A DNA stretch of 64,000 nt from Nitrospinae bacterium AH_259_B05_G02_I21 (GTDB lineage Bacteria > JADFOP01): positions 40,787-104,786 of the forward strand of contig JALLOF010000002.1 in NCBI GenBank assembly GCA_027717595.1. Reading direction: 5' to 3'. Below, one piece after another: positions 51,689 through 64,000 of this stretch (positions are counted from its first letter, which is position 1; each line of letters opens with the position of its first letter). Below the pieces are notes generated by a model that ran no database searches, was not told the origin of the DNA, and saw nothing but the letters and a program-made list of their open reading frames with translations. The translations under genes were made by a program, and so were the position numbers.

Positions 51689-52795
51689 ATGGCGGAAGGC
51701 AAAACCACCCTCAGCGTCATTAAAGCCGATGTCGGGAGCATCGGCGGCCACATAAAGCCCTCCCAGCGATTGCTTGACCGGGTGGCCGAGTTCATCGAGC
51801 AAGAGGGCCGAGGCCTGTTAACGGACTCCTTCATCTCCCACACGGGCGACGACATCGCCATCCTCATGGCCCACAACCGGGGCACGGACGACGAGGACAT
51901 CCACAGGCTCGCCTGGGACGCCTTTTTGGCAGGCACCGAGACGGCCAAGGAGCAGGGCCTCTACGGGGCGGGCCAGGACCTGCTGAAAGACGCCTTCAGC
52001 GGCAACATCAAGGGAATGGGCCCTGCCGTGGCGGAATTGGAGTTCGTCGAGCGGCCCAACGAGCCGTTCTTGTTCTTCGCCGCCGACAAGACCGACCCGG
52101 GCGCCTACAACCTCCCGCTTTACCTTGCCTTCGCCGACCCCATGCACAACACGGGCCTGATGCTTTCGCCCTCGATGAGCGAGGGCTTTCAGTTCACCAT
52201 CATGGACGTGACCCACACCGAGGGCGACCGCATCATCGAGCTGAACGCCCCCGAGGACCTCTACGACATTACGGCGCTGCTGCGCGACAACGAGCGTTTC
52301 GTGGTCGAGAGCATACATTCGCGCACCAACATGGAGGAGTGCGTCTCGGTCGCCACGAGTCGGCTCAGCCTCATCGCCGGCCGCTACACTGGAAAGGACG
52401 ACCCGGTGATGCTCATCCGCACCCAAGGGGCCTTTCCCGCAACCGGTGAGATACTCAGCCCCTTCCGCCTCGGCCACTACGTGGCCGGCTACATGCGGGG
52501 CAGCCACACCGGGCCGCTTATGCCGGTGAAGCAAAACTCCTCGATCAGCTTCTTCGACGGGCCTCCCATCGTCTCGTGCGCCGCCTTCTGCGTCCACCAC
52601 GGCAAGTTCACCGAGGCGGCCGACGCCTTCGACCACCCCTTCTGGGACCACGTGAGGGACCACGTAAGCCAGAAGGCCATCGAAATCCGCACCCAGGGCT
52701 TCTCAGGGGTGGCGATGCTCCCCTACTCGGAGCTCGAGTACGGCGGCATCGTCGAGCGGCTCGGAAAGCTGGATACGAAGTTCAAGGTCCGCTGA
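51689..52795 (+). CDS. fbp: fructose 1,6-bisphosphate aldolase/phosphatase (archaeal type, class V FBPase)
   Basis: 368 residues, full length for the bifunctional gluconeogenic enzyme found in archaea and deep-branching bacteria. Conserved blocks are clear: LSVIKADVGSIGGHIKPS near the N-terminus, DSFISHTGDDIAILMAHNRG (metal-binding Asp residues), FAADKTDPGAYNLP, FADPMHNTGLML and DGPPIVSCAAF. It joins DHAP and GAP and removes the 1-phosphate to give fructose 6-phosphate. AAGGAGG lies seven bases ahead of ATG 51689. No neighbouring pathway genes. Its presence implies gluconeogenic or autotrophic metabolism. Confidence 0.95.
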   Translation: MAEGKTTLSVIKADVGSIGGHIKPSQRLLDRVAEFIEQEGRGLLTDSFISHTGDDIAILMAHNRGTDDEDIHRLAWDAFLAGTETAKEQGLYGAGQDLLKDAFSGNIKGMGPAVAELEFVERPNEPFLFFAADKTDPGAYNLPLYLAFADPMHNTGLMLSPSMSEGFQFTIMDVTHTEGDRIIELNAPEDLYDITALLRDNERFVVESIHSRTNMEECVSVATSRLSLIAGRYTGKDDPVMLIRTQGAFPATGEILSPFRLGHYVAGYMRGSHTGPLMPVKQNSSISFFDGPPIVSCAAFCVHHGKFTEAADAFDHPFWDHVRDHVSQKAIEIRTQGFSGVAMLPYSELEYGGIVERLGKLDTKFKVR

Positions 52796-52827
52796 GACAA
52801 CATTCCAGACGTCGCGAAAGAACCAGG

Positions 52828-52862
52828 GGCCAGGCCCTGGACGGGGCCAGGTCCCTTTTTAT
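52828..52862 (+). terminator. probable terminator of the FBP aldolase/phosphatase gene
   Basis: A GC-rich region with the hairpins CCAGGG-GCCAGG-CCCTGG and CCTGG-ACGGGG-CCAGG ends in TCCCTTTTT. Rho-independent termination is likely for the plus-strand gene ending at 52795. Confidence 0.5.
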
Positions 52863-53032
52863 GCGCAATCGCTGAAAAATGCTTGATTTAAGCCTCAAGA
52901 GTTAAAGAGATTTCCCATAAAGGCGGCCCAAGCAATTCTTTATTGGACCCCAGATAGATGCCAGGGTGGGTGAGGCAAGGAGCGAGTCTCGTGGAGGGGT
53001 GTTCGGGAAACGCTTAGGAGGGAAGCTGCTCT

Positions 53033-53989
53033 CTAGATTTCCTCGTAAACGCCGATTTGGCGGTACTTGTCGATGCGCTGGGCGACGATTTCCTCGGGGC
53101 TCATGGCCATCAGCTCTCGCAGGTGGCGGCGGATAACCCGGCGCAGCAGCGAGGCGGCCCGCTTGTGGTCGCGGTGGGCCCCGCCCATGGGTTCCCGGAC
53201 GATTTCGTCCACCACCCCAAGCTCGGCGAGGTCCTGGGCCGTAATCTTCATCGCCTCGGCCGCCTCGGGGGCCTTGGCCGTATCGCGCCAGAGAATCGAG
53301 GCGCAGCCCTCGGGCGAGATGACCGAATAGATGGCGTTCTCCTGCATAAGCACCCGGTTGCCCACGCCCAGGGCCAGCGCACCCCCGCTTCCGCCCTCTC
53401 CGATGATGGCGGCGATAAGGGGGACCCGAAGCGTGGCCATCTCGAACTGGTTGCGGGCGATGGCTTCGGCCTGGCCGCGCTCCTCCGCCCCGATGCCTGG
53501 GTAGGCCCCGGGGGTGTCGATGAGGGTCAGGATCGGCCGGCCGTACTTCTCGGCGAGCTTCATCAGGCGCAAGGCCTTGCGGTAGCCCTCGGGATGGGCC
53601 ATGCCGAAGTTGCGGTAGACCTTGTCCTTCGTATCCCGGCCCTTCTGCTGGCCGATGACCATTACGGGGATGCCCTCAAACCAGGCCATACCTCCCACCA
53701 TGGCGTGGTCGTCGGCGAAGGCCCGATCACCGTGGAGCTCGATGAAGCCCTCGCACATCAGCCCGACGTAATCGAGCATGTAGGGCCGGGTGGGATGGCG
53801 GGCCAAAAGCGTGCGCTGCCACCGGCTCAGCTTGAGATAGACGTCGCGGGTCAGGCGCCGGGCTTTCTTCTCCAGCCGGCGGATTTCCTCATCCACGTCC
53901 ATCCCGCCGCCGTTGGCGATAATCCTAAGCTCTTCGATTTTCTTCTCTATCTCGACGATCGGTCGCTCGAAGTCAACGGCCTGGTACAT
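53033..53989 (-). CDS. accA: acetyl-CoA carboxylase carboxyltransferase subunit alpha
   Basis: 318 residues from ATG 53989 (AGGAAGGG upstream). AccA hallmarks: [16 protein letters not shown] near the start, [65 protein letters not shown] and [19 protein letters not shown] with [20 protein letters not shown]. It forms the carboxyltransferase with AccD (not in the window), making malonyl-CoA for fatty acids. Downstream of dnaE as in E. coli. A good promoter of its own lies at 54040-54069. Confidence 0.97.
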   Translation of the reverse strand: MYQAVDFERPIVEIEKKIEELRIIANGGGMDVDEEIRRLEKKARRLTRDVYLKLSRWQRTLLARHPTRPYMLDYVGLMCEGFIELHGDRAFADDHAMVGGMAWFEGIPVMVIGQQKGRDTKDKVYRNFGMAHPEGYRKALRLMKLAEKYGRPILTLIDTPGAYPGIGAEERGQAEAIARNQFEMATLRVPLIAAIIGEGGSGGALALGVGNRVLMQENAIYSVISPEGCASILWRDTAKAPEAAEAMKITAQDLAELGVVDEIVREPMGGAHRDHKRAASLLRRVIRRHLRELMAMSPEEIVAQRIDKYRQIGVYEEI

Positions 53990-54039
53990 CACGAAACCCT
54001 TCCTCTCTCGGTAACCCAATGGTGGAAAAGGGATTATTC

Positions 54040-54069
54040 ATAGTAGCCCAGACGGGAGGCGGAAGTCAA
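54040..54069 (-). promoter_or_regulatory. sigma-70-type promoter of accA
   Basis: On the minus strand TTGACT (54069-54064), 18 bases, TACTAT (54045-54040), 51 bases before ATG 53989. It lies in the 95-base gap after dnaE. Confidence 0.65.
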
Positions 54070-54084
54070 GTCTTATCGGGGGGT

Positions 54085-57546
<3,462 letters not shown>

Positions 57547-57588
57547 GGTGGCCCTCTCAGAAGAGGGATTAGGTTGATAGGACCCCGC

Positions 57589-57831
57589 TCAGTTCCGCTT
57601 TCGGCCCCGTAAAGCCTCTGCAAGCTCCTGGCGGGTAAGCTCGGTGTCTCGGAGAATTCGTGCCATCAGACCGGGGCCGATGGTTTCCCCGGCATGTACC
57701 GGCACCACGGTTGCCCGACCATCAGGGTGTTTCAGAAAGACGTGACTCCCCCGCTGCCTTGCAACGTCAAACCCGAGCCGCTTCAATGCGGCGACCACCT
57801 CTTTGCCCGTCGCCGCAGGAAGTTTCGTCAC
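57589..57831 (-). CDS. hicA: HicA-family toxin (mRNA interferase)
   Basis: 80 residues from GTG 57831, whose GTGA overlaps the antitoxin stop. dsRBD-like fold with KEVVAALKRLGFDVARQRGSHVFLKHPDG (the catalytic His is in GSHV) and VPVHAGETIGPGLMARILRD, typical of HicA/YcfA. It cleaves mRNA when free of HicB. The antitoxin gene comes first, the less common order being hicB-hicA. Located between guaA and dnaE. Confidence 0.93.
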   Translation of the reverse strand: MTKLPAATGKEVVAALKRLGFDVARQRGSHVFLKHPDGRATVVPVHAGETIGPGLMARILRDTELTRQELAEALRGRKRN

Positions 57832-58040
57832 ACAGCTACCCGCTGGATGCCTATAAGGTGGGTGTCCGGCACATCTTCGCCTTGCACCTCCAGGCAGAGC
57901 TGGATGGCCTCTTTCGTCCGCTCAATCAATTCGTCGAGGGATTCAGCCTGGGTGTGGCAGCCCCTCAACTCCGGCACACCGGCAATGTACATGCCGGTCT
58001 CATCCTGCTCGATTACGACCGTGAACTCTCGCTTTACCAT
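57828..58040 (-). CDS. hicB: HicB-family antitoxin
   Basis: 70 residues from ATG 58040 (MVKREFTVVIEQDE). A longer frame to 58070 would overlap guaA. The partly degraded RNase-H-like fold is recognised by GMYIAGVPELRGCHTQAESLDELIERTKEAIQLCL. No C-terminal DNA-binding domain is attached; this short form neutralises HicA by binding it. Overlaps hicA by four bases. Confidence 0.93.
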   Translation of the reverse strand: MVKREFTVVIEQDETGMYIAGVPELRGCHTQAESLDELIERTKEAIQLCLEVQGEDVPDTHLIGIQRVAV

Positions 58041-58060
58041 GCTGGTATCCCTTCCCTCCC

Positions 58061-59665
58061 CTACTCCCACTCGATCGTCGCGGGGGGTTTGGAGGAGATG
58101 TCGTAGACGACGCGGTTGATGCCCCGGACTTCGTTGATGATGCGGTTGGCGATGCGCCCCAGGACGTCGGGCGGAAGCTGCGCCCAGTCGGCCGTCATGC
58201 CGTCCACGCTGGTCACGGCTCGGACGGCCACGACGTGCTCGTAGGTCCGGGCGTCGCCCATGACGCCTACGCTTTTGACCGGCAGCAGCACGCAGAAGGC
58301 CTGCCAGCAGGCGTCGTAGAGATCCGCGCGGCGGAGCTCCTCGATGAAGATGGCGTCCGCCTCGCGGAGCACCTCACACCGCTCCTCTGTCACCTCGCCG
58401 AGGATGCGCACCGCAAGCCCCGGGCCCGGGAAGGGGTGGCGGGCCACGATGGCCTCGGGCAGCCCCAACTCGCGCCCGACCGCCCTCGCCTCGTCCTTGA
58501 ATAGCTCGCGCAGGGGTTCCACCAGCTCGAAGTCCATCTCCTCGGGAAGGCCCCCCACGTTGTGGTGGGTCTTGATCGTCGCCGAGGGGCCCCTGGTCGA
58601 GGTGGACTCAATCACGTCCGGGTAGAGGGTGCCCTGGGCGAGGAACCGGAAGCCGCCGAGCTTTGTGGCCTCCTCCTCGAATACGGCGATGAACTCCTGG
58701 CCGATGCGGCGGCGCTTCTCCTCGGGGTCCTCAACGCCCTTCAGCTGGCTTAAGAACCGCCCGGCGGCTCGCACGAGCCGGACGTCCATGTGGAAGTGGT
58801 CGGCGAAGACGCTCATCACCTCGTCGGCCTCGGCTTTACGAAGCAGGCCGTTGTCGACGAAAACGCAGGTAAGCTGGTCGCCGACGGCCCGGTGGACCAG
58901 CGCCGCCGTGACCGAGCTATCCACACCGCCGGAGAGCCCGCAGAGCACCCGCCCGTCGCCAACCTTCGCGCGGATTGCCTCGGTGGCGGCCTCGACGAAG
59001 GAGGAGACGGTCCAGGTCGGCTGGAGGCCACAGATGTTGTAGAGGAAATTCCGCACCATCTCGGCGCCGCCGAGCGTGTGGACCACCTCGGGGTGGAACT
59101 GGATGCCGTAGAGCCGCTTGGCCGGGTGCCGCATGGCCGCCACGGGGCACGCCTCGGTGTGGCCGATAACCTCGAAGCCCTCCGGCAGGCGGGCGACCCG
59201 GTCGCCGTGGCTCATCCAGACCGGGACGATGGGCCGTGCGTGAGACGGGTCGAGGGCCTCGTCTACGACCAGGGCCTCCGGGGGCAGGTGGGCGAAGAGG
59301 TCGCTCGTGTCGTCCACGGCCAGGTGCGCCCGGCCGTACTCTCCTCCCTCGCCCGAGGCTTCCACCACCCCGCCGAGCTGCTGGGCCATAAGCTGCATCC
59401 CGTAGCAGATGCCGAGCACGGGCACGCCGAGCTCAAAGAGCTCCGGCCCCCGGCGGGGCGAGGCGGGGTCGGTCACGCTGGCCGGCCCCCCGGAGAGGAT
59501 GAGCCCCCGTGGGGCCCATTCCCGGATGGCCTCGAGCGGCCAGTCGGCCGGGACTATCTCGCAGTAGACCTGGGCCTCTCGGACCCGCCTCGATATGAGC
59601 TGGGTGTACTGCGAGCCGAAATCGAGGATGAGTATCCGGTCGCGGTAGCAGGCGTGGTCGTCCAT
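58061..59665 (-). CDS. guaA: GMP synthase (glutamine-hydrolysing)
   Basis: 534 residues. The class I glutaminase domain starts with [20 protein letters not shown] and has the catalytic Cys in [15 protein letters not shown] and His in [11 protein letters not shown]. The ATP-pyrophosphatase PP-loop is [17 protein letters not shown], and the C-terminal dimerisation domain ends [14 protein letters not shown]. It aminates XMP to GMP. Three bases separate it from guaB upstream. Confidence 0.97.
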   Translation of the reverse strand: MDDHACYRDRILILDFGSQYTQLISRRVREAQVYCEIVPADWPLEAIREWAPRGLILSGGPASVTDPASPRRGPELFELGVPVLGICYGMQLMAQQLGGVVEASGEGGEYGRAHLAVDDTSDLFAHLPPEALVVDEALDPSHARPIVPVWMSHGDRVARLPEGFEVIGHTEACPVAAMRHPAKRLYGIQFHPEVVHTLGGAEMVRNFLYNICGLQPTWTVSSFVEAATEAIRAKVGDGRVLCGLSGGVDSSVTAALVHRAVGDQLTCVFVDNGLLRKAEADEVMSVFADHFHMDVRLVRAAGRFLSQLKGVEDPEEKRRRIGQEFIAVFEEEATKLGGFRFLAQGTLYPDVIESTSTRGPSATIKTHHNVGGLPEEMDFELVEPLRELFKDEARAVGRELGLPEAIVARHPFPGPGLAVRILGEVTEERCEVLREADAIFIEELRRADLYDACWQAFCVLLPVKSVGVMGDARTYEHVVAVRAVTSVDGMTADWAQLPPDVLGRIANRIINEVRGINRVVYDISSKPPATIEWE

Positions 59666-59668
59666 GGC

Positions 59669-61207
<1,539 letters not shown>

Positions 61208-61217
61208 CTATCCTATC

Positions 61218-63008
61218 CTATTTGACCTGAAAGCGCCGCTCCATCTCGGCCCGCTCGAGCATGAGGACCACGGGCCGGCCGTGCGGACAGACCAGCGGGG
61301 AGCGGCAGGCGGCCAGGGCCTCGACGAGCGAGCGGGCCTCGACCTCGTCCATCGCTCGGCGTGCCTTGAGCGCCGCCTGGCAGGCGGCCTCTACAAGCAT
61401 CTTCTCTCGGGCCTCGTCCTCGGGTGCGCCGCCGTCGAGCTCGACCAGGGCCTCGACGAGCGAGCGTACCTTGTCCTCGACACCTTCGTCGCCCCACAGC
61501 GCCGGCACCCGCTTGACCACCAGCGTCTGGCCCCCGAAGGGCTCGAGGCCGAGGCCGACCTCGTCAAGCAACGCCCCTCGCTCTTGAAGAACCGCCGCCT
61601 CGGGCGGAGCGACCTCCAGGGTCAGCGGGACGAGGAGCTCCTGGGTCGCCACGCTCTCGGCCTCACGCTCGCCCGCCAGCAGCTCATATAGCACCCGCTC
61701 GTGGGCCGCGTGCTGGTCGATGAGGACCAGCCCCGCTTCCGTCTCGAAGCAGAGATGCGTCCGGTAGAGCTGGCCCACGTAGCGCCCTATGTCGAGGAGC
61801 TCGGGAAGCGGCTCCTGGGGCCTCCCGATCGATAGGGTCTGCTCCAGAGGCGCCTTCCGGTAGGGGTGGTCGGCGGGGCGGGCCTCTCCCGGCGGGCGCG
61901 CCCGGGCCAGGAAGGTCTCGATGGCCTCCTCCACCCGCTCGCGCCGCTCGGCCTCAGAGACGTGAGGGCGCGGCGGAGGAGGGGCCGAGACGGGGCCGGG
62001 CCGGACCCCTTCGAGGGCGGCCCGCACGGAGCCCACCAGCAGATCGAAGACATCCCCCGGCTTTCGGAACCGGACCTCCTGTTTGGTCGGGTGGACGTTG
62101 ACGTCCACCGTCGCCGGGTCGGCCGCAAGGCGGATGACGGCCACCGGATGGCGTCCGGGTGGCAGCATGCCCTCGTAGGCCTTGGCGATCGCGAAGGCGA
62201 ACCGTCGGTCGCGAAAGGGCCGCCCGTTGAGCACGAGGTGGAGGTGGTCGCGGCTCGAGCGGGAGACGGTCGGGGGTGAGGCCATTCCCGCGACGGACAA
62301 CCCCTCGGCTTCACCAGCAACGGGAAGGAGGGCCTCGGCCATCTGCCGGCCGAACAGGCCCGCGATGCGCTCAGCCAGGCTCTCGGCCGCCGGTACAGCG
62401 ATCACCGAGCGGCCTGAGCTTACGAGCTTGAACGCCACCGCCTCGTGCGCCAGAGCGAGCGAGGTCACCGTCTGGGCTATCTGGGCAATCTCCGTGGCGG
62501 GAGCCCTGAGGAACTTGCGCCGGGCGGGGGTGTTGAAGAAAAGGTCGCGGATCTCAACGACCGTGCCCGGCGGGCACCCGACCGGTTTGGAGGCCACGAG
62601 CCTTCCGGCCTCGATCTCCACCCGCGTGCCCCCGACCGCCTCAGGAAGCGCCGTCGTCAGCGTGCAGCGCGAGACCGCGGCGATGGACGGGAGCGCCTCC
62701 CCGCGGAAACCCAACGTGGCGACCCGCTCCAGGTCCTCGGCCGAGGCGATTTTGCTCGTGGCGTGGCGCTCGAAGGCGGCCACAGCATCGTCGGGGCCCA
62801 TGCCGCAACCGTCGTCGGCCACTCGCACGAGACGGACCCCTCCGCCTTCCACCGTCACCTCAATTGACGTGGCTCCGGCATCGAGGGAGTTCTCGACGAG
62901 TTCTTTCACGACCGAGGCGGGCCGTTCTACGACCTCCCCGGCGGCGATTTGATTGGCCAGGAATTCAGGGAGAATGTGGATGCATCGACCTGACGTGGCG
63001 GTTGTCAT
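61218..63008 (-). CDS. mutL: DNA mismatch repair protein MutL (endonuclease type)
   Basis: 596 residues from ATG 63008. The GHKL ATPase domain is textbook: HILPEFLANQIAAGEVVERPASVVKEL, ENSLDAGATSIEV and DDGCGM, RHATSKI, GFRGEALPSIA. After a Pro-rich linker (about residue 340-400) the C-terminal domain has LIDQHAAHERVLYEL, the DQHAxxExxxxE metal site of nicking MutL proteins, and CPHGRPVVLML. So strand discrimination here does not need MutH. The start is preceded by the promoter at 63055-63083. Confidence 0.95.
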   Translation of the reverse strand: MTTATSGRCIHILPEFLANQIAAGEVVERPASVVKELVENSLDAGATSIEVTVEGGGVRLVRVADDGCGMGPDDAVAAFERHATSKIASAEDLERVATLGFRGEALPSIAAVSRCTLTTALPEAVGGTRVEIEAGRLVASKPVGCPPGTVVEIRDLFFNTPARRKFLRAPATEIAQIAQTVTSLALAHEAVAFKLVSSGRSVIAVPAAESLAERIAGLFGRQMAEALLPVAGEAEGLSVAGMASPPTVSRSSRDHLHLVLNGRPFRDRRFAFAIAKAYEGMLPPGRHPVAVIRLAADPATVDVNVHPTKQEVRFRKPGDVFDLLVGSVRAALEGVRPGPVSAPPPPRPHVSEAERRERVEEAIETFLARARPPGEARPADHPYRKAPLEQTLSIGRPQEPLPELLDIGRYVGQLYRTHLCFETEAGLVLIDQHAAHERVLYELLAGEREAESVATQELLVPLTLEVAPPEAAVLQERGALLDEVGLGLEPFGGQTLVVKRVPALWGDEGVEDKVRSLVEALVELDGGAPEDEAREKMLVEAACQAALKARRAMDEVEARSLVEALAACRSPLVCPHGRPVVLMLERAEMERRFQVK

Positions 63009-63054
63009 ACAACGCCTAGCGATACATGTGTCTGGGGTGCGCGGAATTCTCCAT

Positions 63055-63083
63055 AATATAGGCGAGGGCGTCTCCCTTGTCAA
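63055..63083 (-). promoter_or_regulatory. sigma-70-type promoter of mutL (and possibly guaBA)
   Basis: On the minus strand TTGACA (63083-63078), 17 bases, TATATT (63060-63055), 47 bases before ATG 63008. Close to consensus. Confidence 0.7.
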
Positions 63084-63116
63084 GGAAAACTGCTACATCT
63101 TGTGCAATTTCCTCAG

Positions 63117-63142
63117 TTTTTCCACAAGATGTTGTGGAAAAA
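63117..63142. promoter_or_regulatory. 26-base palindrome made of two inverted DnaA-box-like 9-mers
   Basis: TTTTTCCACAA-GATG-TTGTGGAAAAA, perfect 11-base arms. Each arm contains TTTTCCACA, which fits the DnaA box TTWTNCACA. It lies 34 bases upstream of the mutL -35 and between mutL and the GH57 stop. The T-run is on the 5' side and the A-run on the 3' side, which does not fit a terminator. Confidence 0.5.
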
Positions 63143-63151
63143 GGGACCACC

Positions 63152-64000
63152 CTACCCCCCCTCTTCCGCCGGGTAATCGAGGCGGGCCCACCAGGCGGGG
63201 TCGATGTCGTCAAAGAGCTTATCCCGCGCCTCGCACGCCCCCAGGAAGGCTTCATCGCCCGAGCTGAGCTCATCGCCTCGGCCCAAGGCCTCCGCCATCT
63301 CGGCCAGGCGGTTGAAGTCGTCGGCGTGCAGGGCCAGTCTAAGCTCGGCATAGTCCCTGGCGCTCCAGGTGGAGATGAGAAACTGCCAGTCGGAGGACTG
63401 CAGCAGCAGCAGCTCGCGGGCCGCCTGCTTGAGAACCCGCTGGAGCTGCGCCTCCTCGGCCTTCCCCGCGTACTCCCGGCTAAGCTCCATCATCCGAACC
63501 TCGGCCTCGTAGATGTGCCTCCAGCTCCACTCGGTCCACTCGTTCATCCATATCCAGTGGAATCCCCCCTCGCCCCACGACCCCTCAGGCAGCGATACGA
63601 TCGTCTCGGCCGGATGCTGGTCGAGATAGCGGCCGCACGTTGTGAGCTCCACCTGGGGATCCTCCGCCACCCACTTCAGGACGTAATAGAGCCACCGCGG
63701 CCCCTCGAACCACCAATGGCCCAACAGCTCCGCATCGAACGGCGCGGCCAAGATGCCGGGGCGGCCCGTCTCGGCGTGGTGCTTCGACAAGATGTCCTTG
63801 GCGAGCCCGACGAAGTGGGAGGCGTTCTCTTTGACGCGCGCCTCGACGGCCCTGTGGTCGTACACCTCCTTGTCGGCCAGATCGGTGCTTGCGCTGGTGA
63901 CTTTCCAGTAGCGAAGCCCACCGGGGAAACGCTTCTTGTGGAAATCGAGGTAGCTACCATCCCCGGGGTAGCCCCACTCCCCGCTCCAGACCTGAATGCC
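63152..64000 (-). CDS. GH57 1,4-alpha-glucan branching enzyme, C-terminal part (runs off window)
   Basis: About 282 residues are visible; the gene continues beyond the right edge. The frame is open to 64000 and reads VWSGEWGYPGDGSYLDFHKK, which is diagnostic for GH57 branching enzymes, then ILAAPFDAELLGHWWFEGP carrying the catalytic Asp. The helical DUF1957 C-terminal domain follows, with WIWMNEWTEWSWRHI and ELLLLQSSDWQFLISTWSA. It introduces alpha-1,6 branches into glycogen-like glucan in the cytoplasm. The N-terminal catalytic Glu region is outside the window. Confidence 0.9.
   Translation of the reverse strand, partial: GIQVWSGEWGYPGDGSYLDFHKKRFPGGLRYWKVTSASTDLADKEVYDHRAVEARVKENASHFVGLAKDILSKHHAETGRPGILAAPFDAELLGHWWFEGPRWLYYVLKWVAEDPQVELTTCGRYLDQHPAETIVSLPEGSWGEGGFHWIWMNEWTEWSWRHIYEAEVRMMELSREYAGKAEEAQLQRVLKQAARELLLLQSSDWQFLISTWSARDYAELRLALHADDFNRLAEMAEALGRGDELSSGDEAFLGACEARDKLFDDIDPAWWARLDYPAEEGG

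Noticed and set aside
51818-52663. Minus-strand frame of 281 codons opposite the FBP aldolase/phosphatase gene
   Set aside because: Antisense shadow of a certain gene.
53057-54043. Plus-strand frame of 328 codons opposite accA
   Set aside because: Antisense shadow produced by high GC; the minus frame is an unmistakable AccA.
63117-63142. Rho-independent terminator at the large palindrome
   Set aside because: The T-run precedes and the A-run follows the stem on both strands, the opposite of what a terminator needs.
63117-63142. Chromosome replication origin
   Set aside because: Only two box-like 9-mers and no dnaA, dnaN or AT-rich unwinding region nearby.

Overview
The window looks like part of a chromosome of an uncultured, high-GC, deep-branching Gram-negative-type bacterium. 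Evidence is a lipid-linked surface-glycan locus, endonuclease-type MutL, dnaE next to accA, an archaeal-type fructose-1,6-bisphosphate aldolase/phosphatase and a GH57 glucan branching enzyme. Tectomicrobia, Methylomirabilota, Nitrospinota or deep 'deltaproteobacterial' groups would fit, but the sequence alone does not settle the phylum. No rRNA, tRNA or CRISPR array was found.

Region 1 (1-28.4 kb, almost all on the minus strand) is a surface polysaccharide locus. It holds GT4 and GT2 glycosyltransferases, two large GT-C-like membrane proteins, a Wzx-type flippase, SAM methyltransferases (one fused to a GT2), two polysaccharide deacetylase-fold proteins, two radical SAM proteins, an AsnB-type amidotransferase, a winged-helix regulator behind a strong promoter/palindrome, tandem sugar-phosphate transferases, a TPR lipoprotein and a transglutaminase-like protein. 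It carries decayed duplicates (radical SAM, methyltransferase, IS30 remnant).

Region 2 (29-49 kb) is mostly plus strand and built from duplications. It has CDP-paratose-2-epimerase-like, zinc-ribbon and GalE epimerases, a DegT aminotransferase broken at a C9 tract, an LPG-synthase-type membrane protein plus a truncated copy of it, and three paralogous membrane glycosyltransferases in which a PA14 domain is built in front of a GT-C core, followed by a polyprenyl-phosphate-sugar synthase-like GT2. Between the two copies of the LPG-synthase-type gene (34.5-39.6 kb) sits a phage-like island: HNH nuclease, RecB/Cas4-like nuclease, a putative annealing protein, an XRE repressor and a terminase-small-subunit-like protein.

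Region 3 (49-64 kb) is housekeeping: a MinD-like ATPase with a J-domain/HTH partner, thioredoxin, FBP aldolase/phosphatase, then on the minus strand GH57 (partial), mutL, guaB, guaA, hicBA, dnaE and accA.

Working model (inference): regions 1 and 2 build and decorate an undecaprenyl-linked surface glycan. The sugar transferases prime the lipid carrier, cytoplasmic GTs extend and modify the chain, and Wzx exports it. The GT2 at 48.3 kb would charge polyprenyl phosphate with single sugars that the PA14-GT-C enzymes transfer outside the membrane.
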